From NCBI GenBank assembly GCA_037074765.1, contig JBAMDO010000382.1:16001-80000 (forward strand): a stretch of 64,000 nucleotides of DNA, written 5' to 3'. Shown here piece by piece: positions 53,231 to 64,000 of the stretch. The notes under the pieces are model-generated. The model saw only the letters and a program-made list of their open reading frames with translations, ran no database searches and was not told the DNA's origin. A program made the position numbers and the translations under genes. The stretch comes from Mansonella perstans (lineage: Eukaryota; Nematoda; Chromadorea; Rhabditida; Onchocercidae). Every line of letters starts with the position of its first letter. Within the stretch, counting starts at the first letter, position 1.

Positions 53231-53475
53231 TTAGCATTAGCCCCATCATTAGCACTAGCATTAGCATATACCATTATCACTAGCACTTAAAATTATCATT
53301 AGCATTTTATCATTACCACTAGCATTTTATCATTATCACTTAGCATTAGCCCCTACCGGTATCACTGGCATTTTGACATTATCGCTAGCATTTTATCATC
53401 AACACTAGCATTTTGCCATTATCACTTAGCATTAGCCCCTATCGTTACCATTAGCATTTTATTATTATTACTAGC
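53231..53475. repeat. Degenerate tandem repeat of about 21 bp
   Basis: Many copies of CATTATCACTAGCATTTTAT with variants, and two interspersed CACTTAGCATTAGCCCCTA segments. Confidence 0.8.
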
Positions 53476-54894
53476 TTAAAATTATTGTGATGATGGAATT
53501 ACAACACAAAATTAGATATCAATTCTTTTTTTGTTTTAACGAAAAAAATAAAGAAAGAAAGGTCAATTTAATTAAAAATGATGATGAAACTGTGTTGATG
53601 AGAAGATATTATCGGTTTTTGAAAGAGTGAAGAGTTTTTTTTTTTGGATAGATTTTTCCTATCGATAAAAATTTGCAAAAAAAAAAAAAGGAATGAAACT
53701 GGAACTCTATTGATGAAGAAGAGCAGAACAATTTTTATTCGCCTATTCATTTCGTCTCGAAGCATTCAAATTTCCCTTATTCAAGGTCATATACTTTTAT
53801 TTCATATTTTACCGGTGCTGCCAATTACTAATTACTAATTTAATAATTAAACAGTAAATTCGTTAATTAATTTGCTTTGAAGCTTTTATCTTTTTAATCT
53901 TTTTTTGCAACAAATAGCTTTTTTTTCTCAATTTAAAAAAAATGGCAGAATGAATCACACTTGTTACCCGAACAGTCCCAAGCCATCAAATAGATAATAC
54001 AGCGGAAATTACATGCCATGCTCAACAACTTATCTCAATCACTTCCATCAAATGAATATCATAGTGTGGAAAAAAAAGATATTGTCCATGTTAATCCAGA
54101 TTTGAACAAATTTAAAAATTTTTAATGGCTTTGGTCAATTTGTTTAGTAAAATGATAAAATGACAGACATGTGTTTATTTATATTCATTTTGCGTCTTTC
54201 ATTTAAATTTTGTTTTAATTCATTTCAATTTCTAAATGATTGTTGAAAAATAAAATTTCTGTTTCATTTTAGATAAAGGAGATATCGGTTTTTCCATAAT
54301 TGATTACTTTATTAAATATGACCACTGGCCACTTTAAATGTTTTAAGAAAGAAAAACAATGTCCATTTCTGTTTTTTCCATAATTGGTTATTTTATGTGT
54401 AAATATGACCACTGACCACTTTAAATGTTTTAAAAAAAGAGAAAAAAAACTTAATATCTGTCGTGCAATTAAATGTATTTAAGAAAAATTTCAAAATTTG
54501 CATGAAAAATCATTTTTATTTTAAATTTTATAAAATTGGGGAATTCTTCAAAATTTCTTTTTTTATTTTTTGTCAATTTATTGTTTTTTTTTTTTTTTTT
54601 TTATTTGGAAGATATTTTTAATGGTATAAGAGAGTTGATTGAATTTTAACTATTCTTATGATTATTCAAAGAAAAGATTTTTCTTTCAAATAGAAAATAA
54701 ATTTAAAATTTTTTTTTAAACTTTAGGAAACAAAAAGTTTCAAAAGTTTCTAAAATATGCTTTTGGATATGATGAATTGTATGAAATACACATTTCTGTA
54801 TTATTGTAGAAGTGAAAGATACGTTACTTTTGCATGACGCGAATGCTGTACGAATTTTTTCGCAAATATTTCAGATATCTTCGAACAAGATAGC

Positions 54895-54934
<40 letters not shown>

Positions 54935-56149
54935 GAGAGAAAGGATGCTACGGTGTTGTTGGGGTGAAATTGAGCGTTTTATCATCCGGTTGCTGAACTT
55001 AGCATTCCGGTCGGTTTTGGCAACAATTGTTTGTTTCTAAGCTTTGCCAAATTATTCTTCATGATTTAATTTTTCTCAAATAGATAAAAATTCAAAAAAA
55101 ATTTCTGTACGAATAGATTAGCGAGAAGGAGAAAGAGAGTGAGAGAGAAAAAAAAGGATTTTGTGGTTTTAAAAGACAAACATATTTGAATTTCCGATTG
55201 CTTTTAAAATTTAACATTCCTGTCCTTTCAACATTATCGGTTGTTCTATTCAACTTTTTCAAATTTTTATTTAATATTTGTTTTTTCTTTTAAATGTTTT
55301 ATTAGTAGTTGGGCAGTTAGGTTTTATTAGTAATTGTTTTATTAGATCTATTTATTACTAATTCAATAGAATATCAGGGACTTGATTTTCGCTGTGAAAT
55401 TTGGCTTTGTTGTTGGCTTTCGGCAATTTGACATTTAATTAGTAGGATGGAATTGAAAAGCAAAATGTTTAAAACGTCAGATTCAATGTAAAACTTCTCA
55501 TCCATCGATCATTATTATGAAGAAGTAAATATATTTTCGTATATATCTGAAATATTCTGAAGGAATATTCGAAACATTCCTGATTGTTTCAATTATGTTT
55601 ATAGTTTGTTTATGTAGTATTGACAATTTCAAAAAAACTTGATTGATCAGCTAGAAATCGGCAATTGAAATTTTTAATTATCTTTTGTTATCTGAATTAA
55701 AATCGAATTATTTTGTTTTAACTATGAAATTTTTATCATATAAATAAACTGCATTTTGTTCTCATTAACTTTAGAAGTATTTATTAAAAAAGGCATTAAT
55801 TCATTGAAATGGTTGTTTTGTTTGTGTAAAGTTGTTTATATTAACACACACACACACACCCTTTACCTATACATCTCTCGTAAATAGTAATTTCCCTTGC
55901 GGCATTTAAAATTGATATTTTCTTGCATATCCGTTTGATACGCATCGTGTTAGTGTCGCTGTTTAGTAAATATTTAACTCCATTTTAAATTGAAACTTTA
56001 TTTCAGGTATAAGAAAAGAAATAACGCGCATTTATTGCATTTACTAGAGAGGATTAATTAATTTGCTTTGGTAAATTACTGCTACTTGAAACCAGTTGCA
56101 AAATAATTATTCTAAAAATACTACTGCGAAAAGCAAACGGTAGCGAACG
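53476..56149. other. NCK upstream region
   Basis: No exon recognised. A ~80-bp doubling with AAATATGACCACTG(G/A)CCAC lies at about 54285-54440, a (GA)n run at about 54895-54935 and a (CA)n at about 55845-55860. The NCK promoter and any 5' non-coding exon should lie here. Confidence 0.5.
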
Positions 56150-59100
56150 ATGAATGATGATGTTTTCGTTGTTGTGAAATATGATTATAGTGCACAAGAA
56201 GAAGGCGAACTTACAATTAGAAAGAACGAAAGGCTCAAATTAATCGATGATACCAAAAATTGGTGGAAAGTAAGCTAATTAATATTTATTGCTTATTATT
56301 ATTTATTGGTCTTTCTCAAGTTTAATCTTTGCACTAAATAATACGTTTTATTTTCACACACTCAATCTTTTATATTGCAAAGTAGAATTTGTTTTTTTTC
56401 ATGGACCGCTAGTCAGTAACAATCTCTTCCCTATCATTTGGGAAATAACTTGACACGATAAGGGTGATGGCATGATAAGCTGTAAGTTATATGATGAGTG
56501 ATAGTGATAAGCTATACAATGAATGATAGTGATAAGCTGCAAATGATATGAACGAAAGTGACAGGCTGTAAATGATATAATGAATGAAAGTAATAAGCTG
56601 TAAATGATATAATGTTTTGTTTTTTTCGACATTTCAATTATTAATGATGCAGCAAATTGTCGCTTAATTTTTCGACATGTTTGAAATATTTGAGTAGACA
56701 TCGGAATGCGGTTTTATAATAAAGAAATGACTTGTTGAACTTTGTATAAATAAAATAATTTAGGTTATAAATGAAGAAGGTACCATTGGTTTCGTTCCAT
56801 CGAATTATGTTCGCAAAGAATCTTTTGTGGAAAAAGCAAAAGAAACAATTAAGGGATTTGGCAAGACGAAATCGAAAAACAAAACAAATGATTTCAACCA
56901 GGTAAGTAATTAGAATTCAGTAAATATGTGATATGGCTTCAAAAAGTACTAAAGCTCCTTGTCCACGGAATTTATCTAGAAATGTATTGGTAGATATATT
57001 GTCTAGAAATATTTTGATAGATCATCATTTGTGAAAGCAACATGTATTCGATTTTGGATGAATGAACGGTGCAGCTCAAAATTTGATTATATGTTTTAGT
57101 CAAATACATCCAGAGGTGTTGTAAGATCTCTGTATATTTGTAGCAAGCATAATCATTCAGTAGGATCCTTAAAATGGCATTATTCATAAGAGCAAGTAAT
57201 TCGACACTTTCATAATTGTTCGAATTTCATTGCAGGCTTCATCTTCAGAGCTGATTATCAGTCGGCCAGCATTAGCCGCTGTCTCTGGAAATGGTAGTTT
57301 CGAGAATGGTTTCAGCAGATCAGTTAAGGTACTAAATTGTTATTTTTTGGAATTTCTGCTTAAGCCGTAATTTTTTTTTTTCGAATATTTTGTAGATAAT
57401 TAATGTTTTGATAAAAGTTGGCGAGTAATTTTGAAATTCGGATTGGATGTAGATTTTGTGGCAGTTAGGAAAGGAAACCTTTTCCAGAATAGCATGGAAC
57501 AAGAGAGAGAAGACTTTTATGTTTGTCTCCATTTATTTGCTTTTATCAAATAAATGAATTTTTGTTTAGGTCGGTGGAATGATTTCACAAGCTGTTGCTA
57601 AGTATCCTTATGAACCGCAACGAGAAGACGAATTAAGGTTATGCAAAGGTGATGTTGTTATCGTTATCGAGAAAAGCTCGGATGGCTGGTGGAAAGGGAA
57701 GGTAATTAATAGTGAAATGTATTTTGAATGAGTTGCAGCGAAGTCTTCGAACTTTAAAAATAAAATAATGCCTTTTAAAACCATTGTTTTACTTGGGAAT
57801 CATTTTTTAACTTTTGTAGAAGCAAAATCTATACATCATTCTGCTTGATAGGCTTTATGATGTTTACTGCATTAATCCGTCGGAATCAGCTACATCACTG
57901 TTTCGAACAAAAGAATTTTAGATAAAAATTATTTTATCCATCAGCGTTTTAAAATACAATTTAATGTGAGAGGTTAAGTAATATTCCATTGTATATAGAA
58001 CATGTTTAAAGGGACCGGAAGGCAATAGCCACAAAAGAAATTCTTTGAACTGTGAATTAAATGTTCTTTTGAAGCTTAAAAGAAATATTTTATTTCAGTG
58101 CCGAGAAGAAATGGGATGGTTTCCTTCGAATTATATTGATGAATCTCCTCCAAGTACTTTTCCTACTGCAAAAACTAGTATCGAAATAGGAAATGGTTAC
58201 AACAAGGTTCAGAATTTTTTTCTTTTTCTTCTTTGCAAACCAAATTCGATGTAATTTTCTTATCTTTTTTATGCCGAATTTACATTAAATACTAAGGTGC
58301 TTCAAATAGTGAAGAGTTACTTTGTAGCCTCACAATGGACACATCATGCCCCCATTGCAAAGGGTTCTTGAAATAGTCGTAGCAATGTACTCATTTGAAG
58401 CGCAAAATGCAGAAGAATTATCGTTCTATAAAGGTAAGCAGTGAAATACTTTTATTGTTACCAATTTGCACAGAGATGGAAGTTATTCAGCTTAACATTA
58501 TTCATTTAATGTAATTCAAACTCTATTTTATGCAATTTCAATTTTGAAAAAAAAAGTTGAGTATTAGACAAATAAATGTTTTTAATAATTGCACAAGGCT
58601 CCGAATTCATTTAAGAATAGTGCTGTTTTGAAGTGCGAATGATCTCGTCAATGTTTTTTTTTTTACTTATGAAATTTTTAATTTATCGGAAGAATAGGTT
58701 TTGTTATTAGCTACGTCTTATTTATTATTCGTTTATAAACTGTAATCAATTTATCGTCGCCATTTGATGAGTAATATTTTGAAGTATTGAAAAACAAGTA
58801 ACGAAATTAGCTCAGTATTTGCAGGAGAGCGTTTAGAAATTATCGATCATCCAGCTCATGATCCAGAATGGTGGAAAGCCCGAAACGAAAAGGGTTGTAT
58901 GGGGCTTGTGCCAACAAATTATATTGAGGTTAGCAGTAATCCAGTTCTATTTTAATTAGTTGCTTTGTTACTTCATGTTGTATTTGAAGTGTTCAGCTGT
59001 CTGAGTTTGTAGCAGTTAATGTTTTCATTCTAGGTAGTGGAGTCGAATCCAGATCCAAATGCGGATCATTTTGTTTCATCTGCGTTAGAGCGGAGATTGA

Positions 59101-60194
59101 AAGGTTCATCTAGTAACAACGGAATTACACCAGCAATCAGAAATGGCAGGTTAGTTTCAAAGAACGGAAAATTAGGGGAAAAATGTTGAAATAATTTAAT
59201 GAATTTATTCTCTAAAAATAAAGCTCCAAATTAGCAGTGTGGAAAAAATAAAATTGTAAAATTTTCATAGCACTGTTTTCTATTGTATTTTGTATAATTT
59301 TTTGGGAACATGCTTTTGATTTTTCTGCTTGCCGGAATTTGCTATTACAGTTCGAGATATTTTGAGCAAATCGAAAACTGGAATGCTTTGCTCTTTGTTC
59401 ATAATTATATTCGAACTAAATTTTATAATATGCAAAATTTAAAAATGTGGAAGTAGTTGATAAAATTTGTACTTCCTTTTCCGAATCTGCTGTTTTTGTT
59501 TATTTTGATTTTAACTATTAATTATGAACTATTCACTATCATTTTTTAGAAAGAAATTTAAGAAAGTAGACGTAACTTTATTGTAGCATTTGTCAACTTA
59601 CTGGCCCTTATGCAAATCAGCCATGGTATTATGGGAAATTATCACGTGATGAAACTGACACATTGCTAAATGCTCGTGGTATCGATGGTGACTATTTGGT
59701 TAGGGACAGCGAAAGTAACGTAAGTAAACTTTCATTTCTTTAAAAGCGTTTTATGGATAAATAGTATAATATATGACGAAGATGATTATGACCTTACCGT
59801 TATTTTAGCGTTACTTGTAGTAACTAACAATAATTTTTGGAGAGGATTTCGAGCAAGGAAATATTTCATTAAATTTATAATATTCCTTTTCTGTCTTCTC
59901 CCCGTTTACCTTCTTATTTTAAAAAAAATTTATGCAAATATATTAGATGATGTGGATTTTATTAGCTAATTAGGATAATGTTTTCAGCCAGGTGATTATT
60001 CGATTTCGTTGAAAGCTGCAGGTCGCAATAAGCATTTTTGGGTGCAGGTGGATTTGACAAATAAAACCTTTAAAATAGGCACTCGAACATTCGTAACAAT
60101 GGATGATCTGTTGAGGCATTATATGGCAAGTCCAATTTATACCAATGATAAGACCAACGAACGATTATTTCTTATTAAACCGCTGCCAAAATAA
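56150..60194 (+). CDS. nck-1: NCK-type SH3-SH3-SH3-SH2 adaptor protein
   Basis: Cytoplasmic adaptor that links phosphotyrosine signals to actin regulators such as WASP and PAK. Ten exons keep phase: 56150-56269, 56764-56901, 57236-57328, 57570-57701, 58099-58206, 58328-58433, 58825-58928, 59034-59149, 59587-59719, 59988-60194, giving 418 residues (vertebrate NCK about 377). SH3-1 is residues about 4-58 ([32 protein letters not shown]); SH3-2 about 120-176 ([34 protein letters not shown]); SH3-3 about 211-268 ([36 protein letters not shown]). SH2 lies at about 316-411: [30 protein letters not shown] with the phosphotyrosine-binding Arg, and [20 protein letters not shown]. All three SH3 domains keep the ALYDY-, WW- and PSNY-type residues. 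Inter-SH3 linkers are longer than in vertebrates, explaining the extra length. Confidence 0.96.
56456..56612. repeat. Short tandem repeat in NCK intron 1
   Basis: Five imperfect units of about 32 bp with GATAAGCTGTAAATGATAT and AATGAATGAAAGT. Confidence 0.8.
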
Positions 60195-61549
60195 ACAGAC
60201 ATATTATATATAGCGGAATCATCTGATATTAACGGGTGCTTTCAGAATTATAATGCTTGCCAGTTTGATTATTTTTTGAAAATTTATTTATTATTTGATA
60301 TTTTCAACATTTTTTCCTTGTCTTGTTCAAAAAAATTTTTCCTGTAAAAATATAATTTTAAATGTTTAAAAAAAAAAACTTCTAATTATTCCTGTTGTAA
60401 GTTTAATAAATTATTCTACTGCCAAGGCTGTTAAGATTGTTTTTTTTTGTTTTTTCCATAAAATCTTGATAAATTATTTCTGCTTCTTTGAAACATCTAT
60501 TTCTTCGGTTAATTTTTGAAATATTTCCCCACATAACTCTTTTGTTATCCACAATGACCACACTACGTACCATTTTGTATTTCAAAATTTAATTTGTCAT
60601 AATTTATAAAAAAACGCTGAGAATAATGAATTTTGAAAATTCTAGTGTAATTAGTTTTTTTAAATGGTTGTAAAAGCAAAATGAAGATTTTCAGTGTTCT
60701 TTTCAAACTTTTTTTTTTCTAGTTCAATTCTACTGTAAATAATTTTTCGTTCCGTTATAGTAAATAGTAACTCATCTTACTTTGAAAATAATGTTTCCCT
60801 TCTGTATGATAATTGAAAAAAAAATTTTGTTCCGTCATTCACAACAATAATTATCACTAATTATTCACAGATTAAATTGCAATAATGATGCAATAATTTG
60901 TAAAAATTGCAATAATCCGCATATAGTTTACAATTTGCGCACATAGAGTTTACTTTTGTTTGTATTATTATATTTCTAGGTAGCAATATAAAAATGGAAA
61001 CATTTAATGGATCTTTCAAATCAAAGTGAAGTATAAGTGTTTGAAATCTAACAATTTGTTACTAAATTACGTCTCTGTTGATAAGAATTTGTCAAAAGTG
61101 GGGTAATCACATATCGCAGCACAGCATGCAATGTATGTATTGTATGTAGTAAAATGTAGTAAAACTGGACGATGATGATGATGATGATGATTTGTGACAT
61201 ATTAATAATATTAATTTCCTGTTTCATTTGAACATTAAAATGTGTCAATTTTTCGTTTCAGCTGAGTTCCAAACAACAATACGTTTTTAATTTTTAAGCA
61301 AACAATCATTTCTCAATGCATTTTTTAACTTTAAATTAAGAAATTAGTTTAGTTTTTTTTTCACATTTTAGAAATAGTTAAAATAAAAGTTTCAATACAT
61401 TTTTGGCATTTTCATACCTATCTTTTCTGTTAAAATAACAGTGTGAAAGAAAAACAAGGAAAAGAAAATTTTTAATTTCTTTTTTGAAATTTAAAATTTG
61501 TAATAATTTTGTGGAGTGAGTTTTTTTTTTCGACTCTTTCGTTCATAAT
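60195..61549. other. Convergent region between NCK and the DB-module gene
   Basis: 3' UTRs of both genes; several AATAAA-like motifs and a short (GAT)n at 61172-61191. No exon recognised. Confidence 0.55.
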
Positions 61550-63038
61550 TCACATCTCTCGTATGCCACTATGATGACAATACATAAGAACGTTCCAGTT
61601 ATACAAACAGGTTGCATCTTCCTTTGTAATTTGTTCAATTGCTGTACCAGTTGGATCACACATTCGTAAACAACGACTACCAACCTGTTGGTGTAGGTTA
61701 AGTTATTGCATGATTAATTTTGTAATTATTCAAGTACAGGAATTTTAATTATTAAATAATAATGTTTCAGAAAAAAAGTGTATATACCTGAAGTTGTGGA
61801 TCGTTTAGATTTAAATGTATGCAGCATTTTCGATTATCACGATTCTGTGATGCACAATAAAGAATGCTTGATAAATAATCAAGATTGCATTTTTTTTCAC
61901 GTAAAATTGAAATGATCTAAAAATTTTAAATTGAATTGATTCATCAAAATTCTTTCAATCAAATCAAATTTGCATCATTTATAGGTACAATTAATTATTC
62001 AAATAAATATCGCAAAAGGAGATTTTGGAAATCATGAAAAAAATCAATCGCTATTATTTTTTTTTTTAATAGTAAAACTATCAAAAATTTTTTTGTTGGA
62101 AGGATTATTTTAGTTAATGAAGATAATTAATTAACCATTTCCCTTGTGACATTCCTATCAGTTTCATAAACACACATTGAATAGCATTCTTTTGGTACAT
62201 AAATATTGCAGCATGATTGAAAGAGTTTATCAGCTACACCTCGACTAGTACATGGTTTGTAGCCTAATTCAGCGGTACCACAAAGAGGCTAGAAAGAAGA
62301 AAAATTAAAGAATTAGAAAGAAGAAAAATTAAAAAAAAAGATTAAAATTAAAAAAAGAATGAAACGATTTGAAACACGCAATTAAAAGATGGATTTTCTA
62401 ATTTAAGTGTTAAAAAAAAAACCAATTGGTTTGTGTATTTTTAGTATTTGTTATGAACTCTTAACTTTCAAACAAAAATCATTTCGTGTGGGATTATTGT
62501 TAGAATAGAATACAAATGTAATTTAATTTTTTCAAGTTAAAATTTTTTGTTTTGCAAAAATTATACCAAAGAATGGCCACGAAATGCAGCATTTGGTGAT
62601 CGTCGTAAATCACTTTTTTGTTTCATGCTACGCTTGAACATTAAATTTTTACGATCTGGACAATTCGCCAGAACATATTTGAAACAGTGTTTTGGAACAC
62701 AGTCAGATGTCCATCGCATCAAACAACATTCCGATTTTGGGATATGTGGGCATTGTTTTAGCTGCAATACTTTATTTCCCGAGAATGTATTTACCGTATT
62801 GATAAATACCGTATTGGTAAAAAGTATCATTGGTGCTGTTTTTTGTATTTCCTTACAACTCATTTCCAATGATTTCATTTTTATTTCACTTATTTATGTT
62901 TTTTTGTAAAATTTTTAATTGATGAAATTTTTGCATAAGAAAAAAAAAAACAGTAACGAAAAAATTTGTAACCTTTTGAGTGACAATTTGTTGAATGAAT
63001 AATTGAGCTATTAATAATAATAGAAATTGCCATAACAT
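61550..63038 (-). CDS. Secreted DB-module cysteine-rich protein
   Basis: Five exons, all phase 0: 62973-63038, 62567-62761, 62136-62288, 61788-61916, 61550-61684, coding for 225 residues. Exon 1 is a signal peptide (MLWQFLLLLIAQLFIQQIV). Exon 2 is a cysteine-containing N-terminal region (CPHIPKSECCLMRW, DCVPKHC, NCPDR). Exons 3-5 form one DB module, the nematode domain with about 12 Cys: CGTAELGYKPC, FQSCCNIYVPKECYSMCVYE, KKCNLDYLSSILYC, RKCCIHLNLNDPQL, RCLRMCDPTG, then CLYNWNVLMYCHHSGIRE. The ATCLYNWNVLMYCHHSGIR ending is typical of the domain. An N-glycosylation motif (NVT in TDRNVTREM) is present. It is probably secreted, perhaps to cuticle or extracellular matrix; that site is inference. 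A di-basic KRSMKQK segment with DLRR lies between the two Cys regions. Confidence 0.88.
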
Positions 63039-64000
63039 TATCCGATAGATATGAAATTGAGTTTGAACTGTAATACAAGATAACGAAAGAAGATAAACAT
63101 GGGGAAAATTTGATTTTGTAAATAAAGTAAAGATTATCGTACAATTTAATTACCTTCTTTTTTCTCCTAAAGGATTTTCTTTAGAAGCATTATTTAAAAC
63201 TGAAATACTGAAATTTTTTTTTAGATATAAAATAAACGATTAAAATAAATTAATATTAATAGAAATATCGAAAGAGGAGAAAGCATTATGAATTGAACTG
63301 AAAGAGCAGTGATGATGATGATGATGATGAGGGACTTGTACTTGAACAATTATTAGCTTAAACTAAAATTGATTAATTATTATTGTAAAAGTTCATACTT
63401 CCTTTTTTACAGTACCCACTATATTTGGACAAAAAGGGAAAAAAGGAATGGCAAAAAAAAATAGAAAAAATTAGTAAAAAAAAGTTAAGGGAATGAAAAG
63501 AGACTAGATAGACTGGTAAGAAAAGGAAAAGAGTTTTGAAAAAATAAGAGAGAGAAAAGATTGCAATTCTTTTTACGATTATTACTACTAATACTACAAT
63601 TGCTACTGCAATTACTACTACTACTACTACTGGCACTGCAATTGTAAAAGAAATAGAAAAAAAAGCGAATGAAATTTTTAAATTTTAAAAAGAAAAGGAG
63701 AGAAATTAAAACAAAATGAAAAAAGCATATTTTAGGAGAATTTAAAAGAGATGTAAAGTTTTTATTTTTTTGTAAAATTAATTAAAGATTGAAAAAGATA
63801 GGGAAGTAAAATTTTTTTGCATAAATCCGGAACGGATAAGAGAAGAGAAGAGGAAGGAAGGAAGGAGATGACGAAGATAAAGATGAAGAGATTGGTTGGG
63901 ATGAAATTGAATGTTATCGTAATAATAGGACATATATTGAAAAGAATTTCTTTTATTGTCATTAATAGTAGGACAATATTCGTATCCGTTAAAAAGAGAA
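63039..64000. other. Upstream flank of the DB-module gene
   Basis: AT-rich and purine-rich sequence with short (GAT)n (63310-63330) and (TAC)n (about 63585-63635) tracts. No exon or clear promoter element was recognised. Confidence 0.5.

Noticed and set aside
62547..62909. Plus-strand 120-codon frame
   Set aside because: Antisense shadow of DB-module exon 2, which has the cysteine pattern and correct splice phases on the minus strand.

Overview
The window reads as nuclear DNA of an AT-rich nematode. The signs are many short exons with AT-rich introns ending in TTTCAG- or TTTTAG-type acceptors, a secreted DB-module cysteine-rich protein (a nematode family), a two-PDZ protein of a nematode type, a same-strand gene cluster with a gap of about 107 nt as in nematode operons, and a U1-snRNA-like fragment. 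A parasitic (filarial or other clade III) nematode is my inference; no species marker was seen. No prokaryotic, viral or CRISPR features were found.

Layout. Positions 1-2437 (+) hold the 3' end of a HERC4-type HECT ubiquitin ligase. Positions 3369-18099 (-) hold four housekeeping genes on one strand. In transcription order these are TSEN54 (tRNA-splicing endonuclease subunit), MZT1/MOZART1 (gamma-tubulin complex), SGF29 (SAGA chromatin reader) and a long TAF1B/Rrn7-type RNA polymerase I factor. MZT1 and SGF29 lie so close that they are probably one operon. Positions 20027-24090 (+) hold a small basic protein of unknown family, then a tandem duplication of about 1.5 kb that made an in-frame chimera whose original ATG is lost, then an intact two-PDZ gene. 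Positions 24540-27250 carry a 60-bp repeat array, a minisatellite of about 44 bp spanning 1.4 kb, and a diverged 170-bp duplication.

The interval from about 27.5 to 35 kb is gene-poor and rich in simple repeats, including (GT)n and (GAT)n. Profilin (+, 35067-36556) and Elongin C (-, 39208-40182) follow. A 16-kb stretch with no recognised conserved gene contains local duplications, low-complexity tracts and a 5'-truncated U1 snRNA pseudogene. NCK adaptor (+, 56150-60194, SH3-SH3-SH3-SH2) and a secreted DB-module protein (-, 61550-63038) close the window.

Exon models were built by eye from homology, reading frame, intron phase and GT/AG sites. Where all junctions kept phase (SGF29, MZT1, PDZ, profilin, Elongin C, NCK, DB) confidence is high. 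The TAF1B model has one unresolved junction and an uncertain 5' end.
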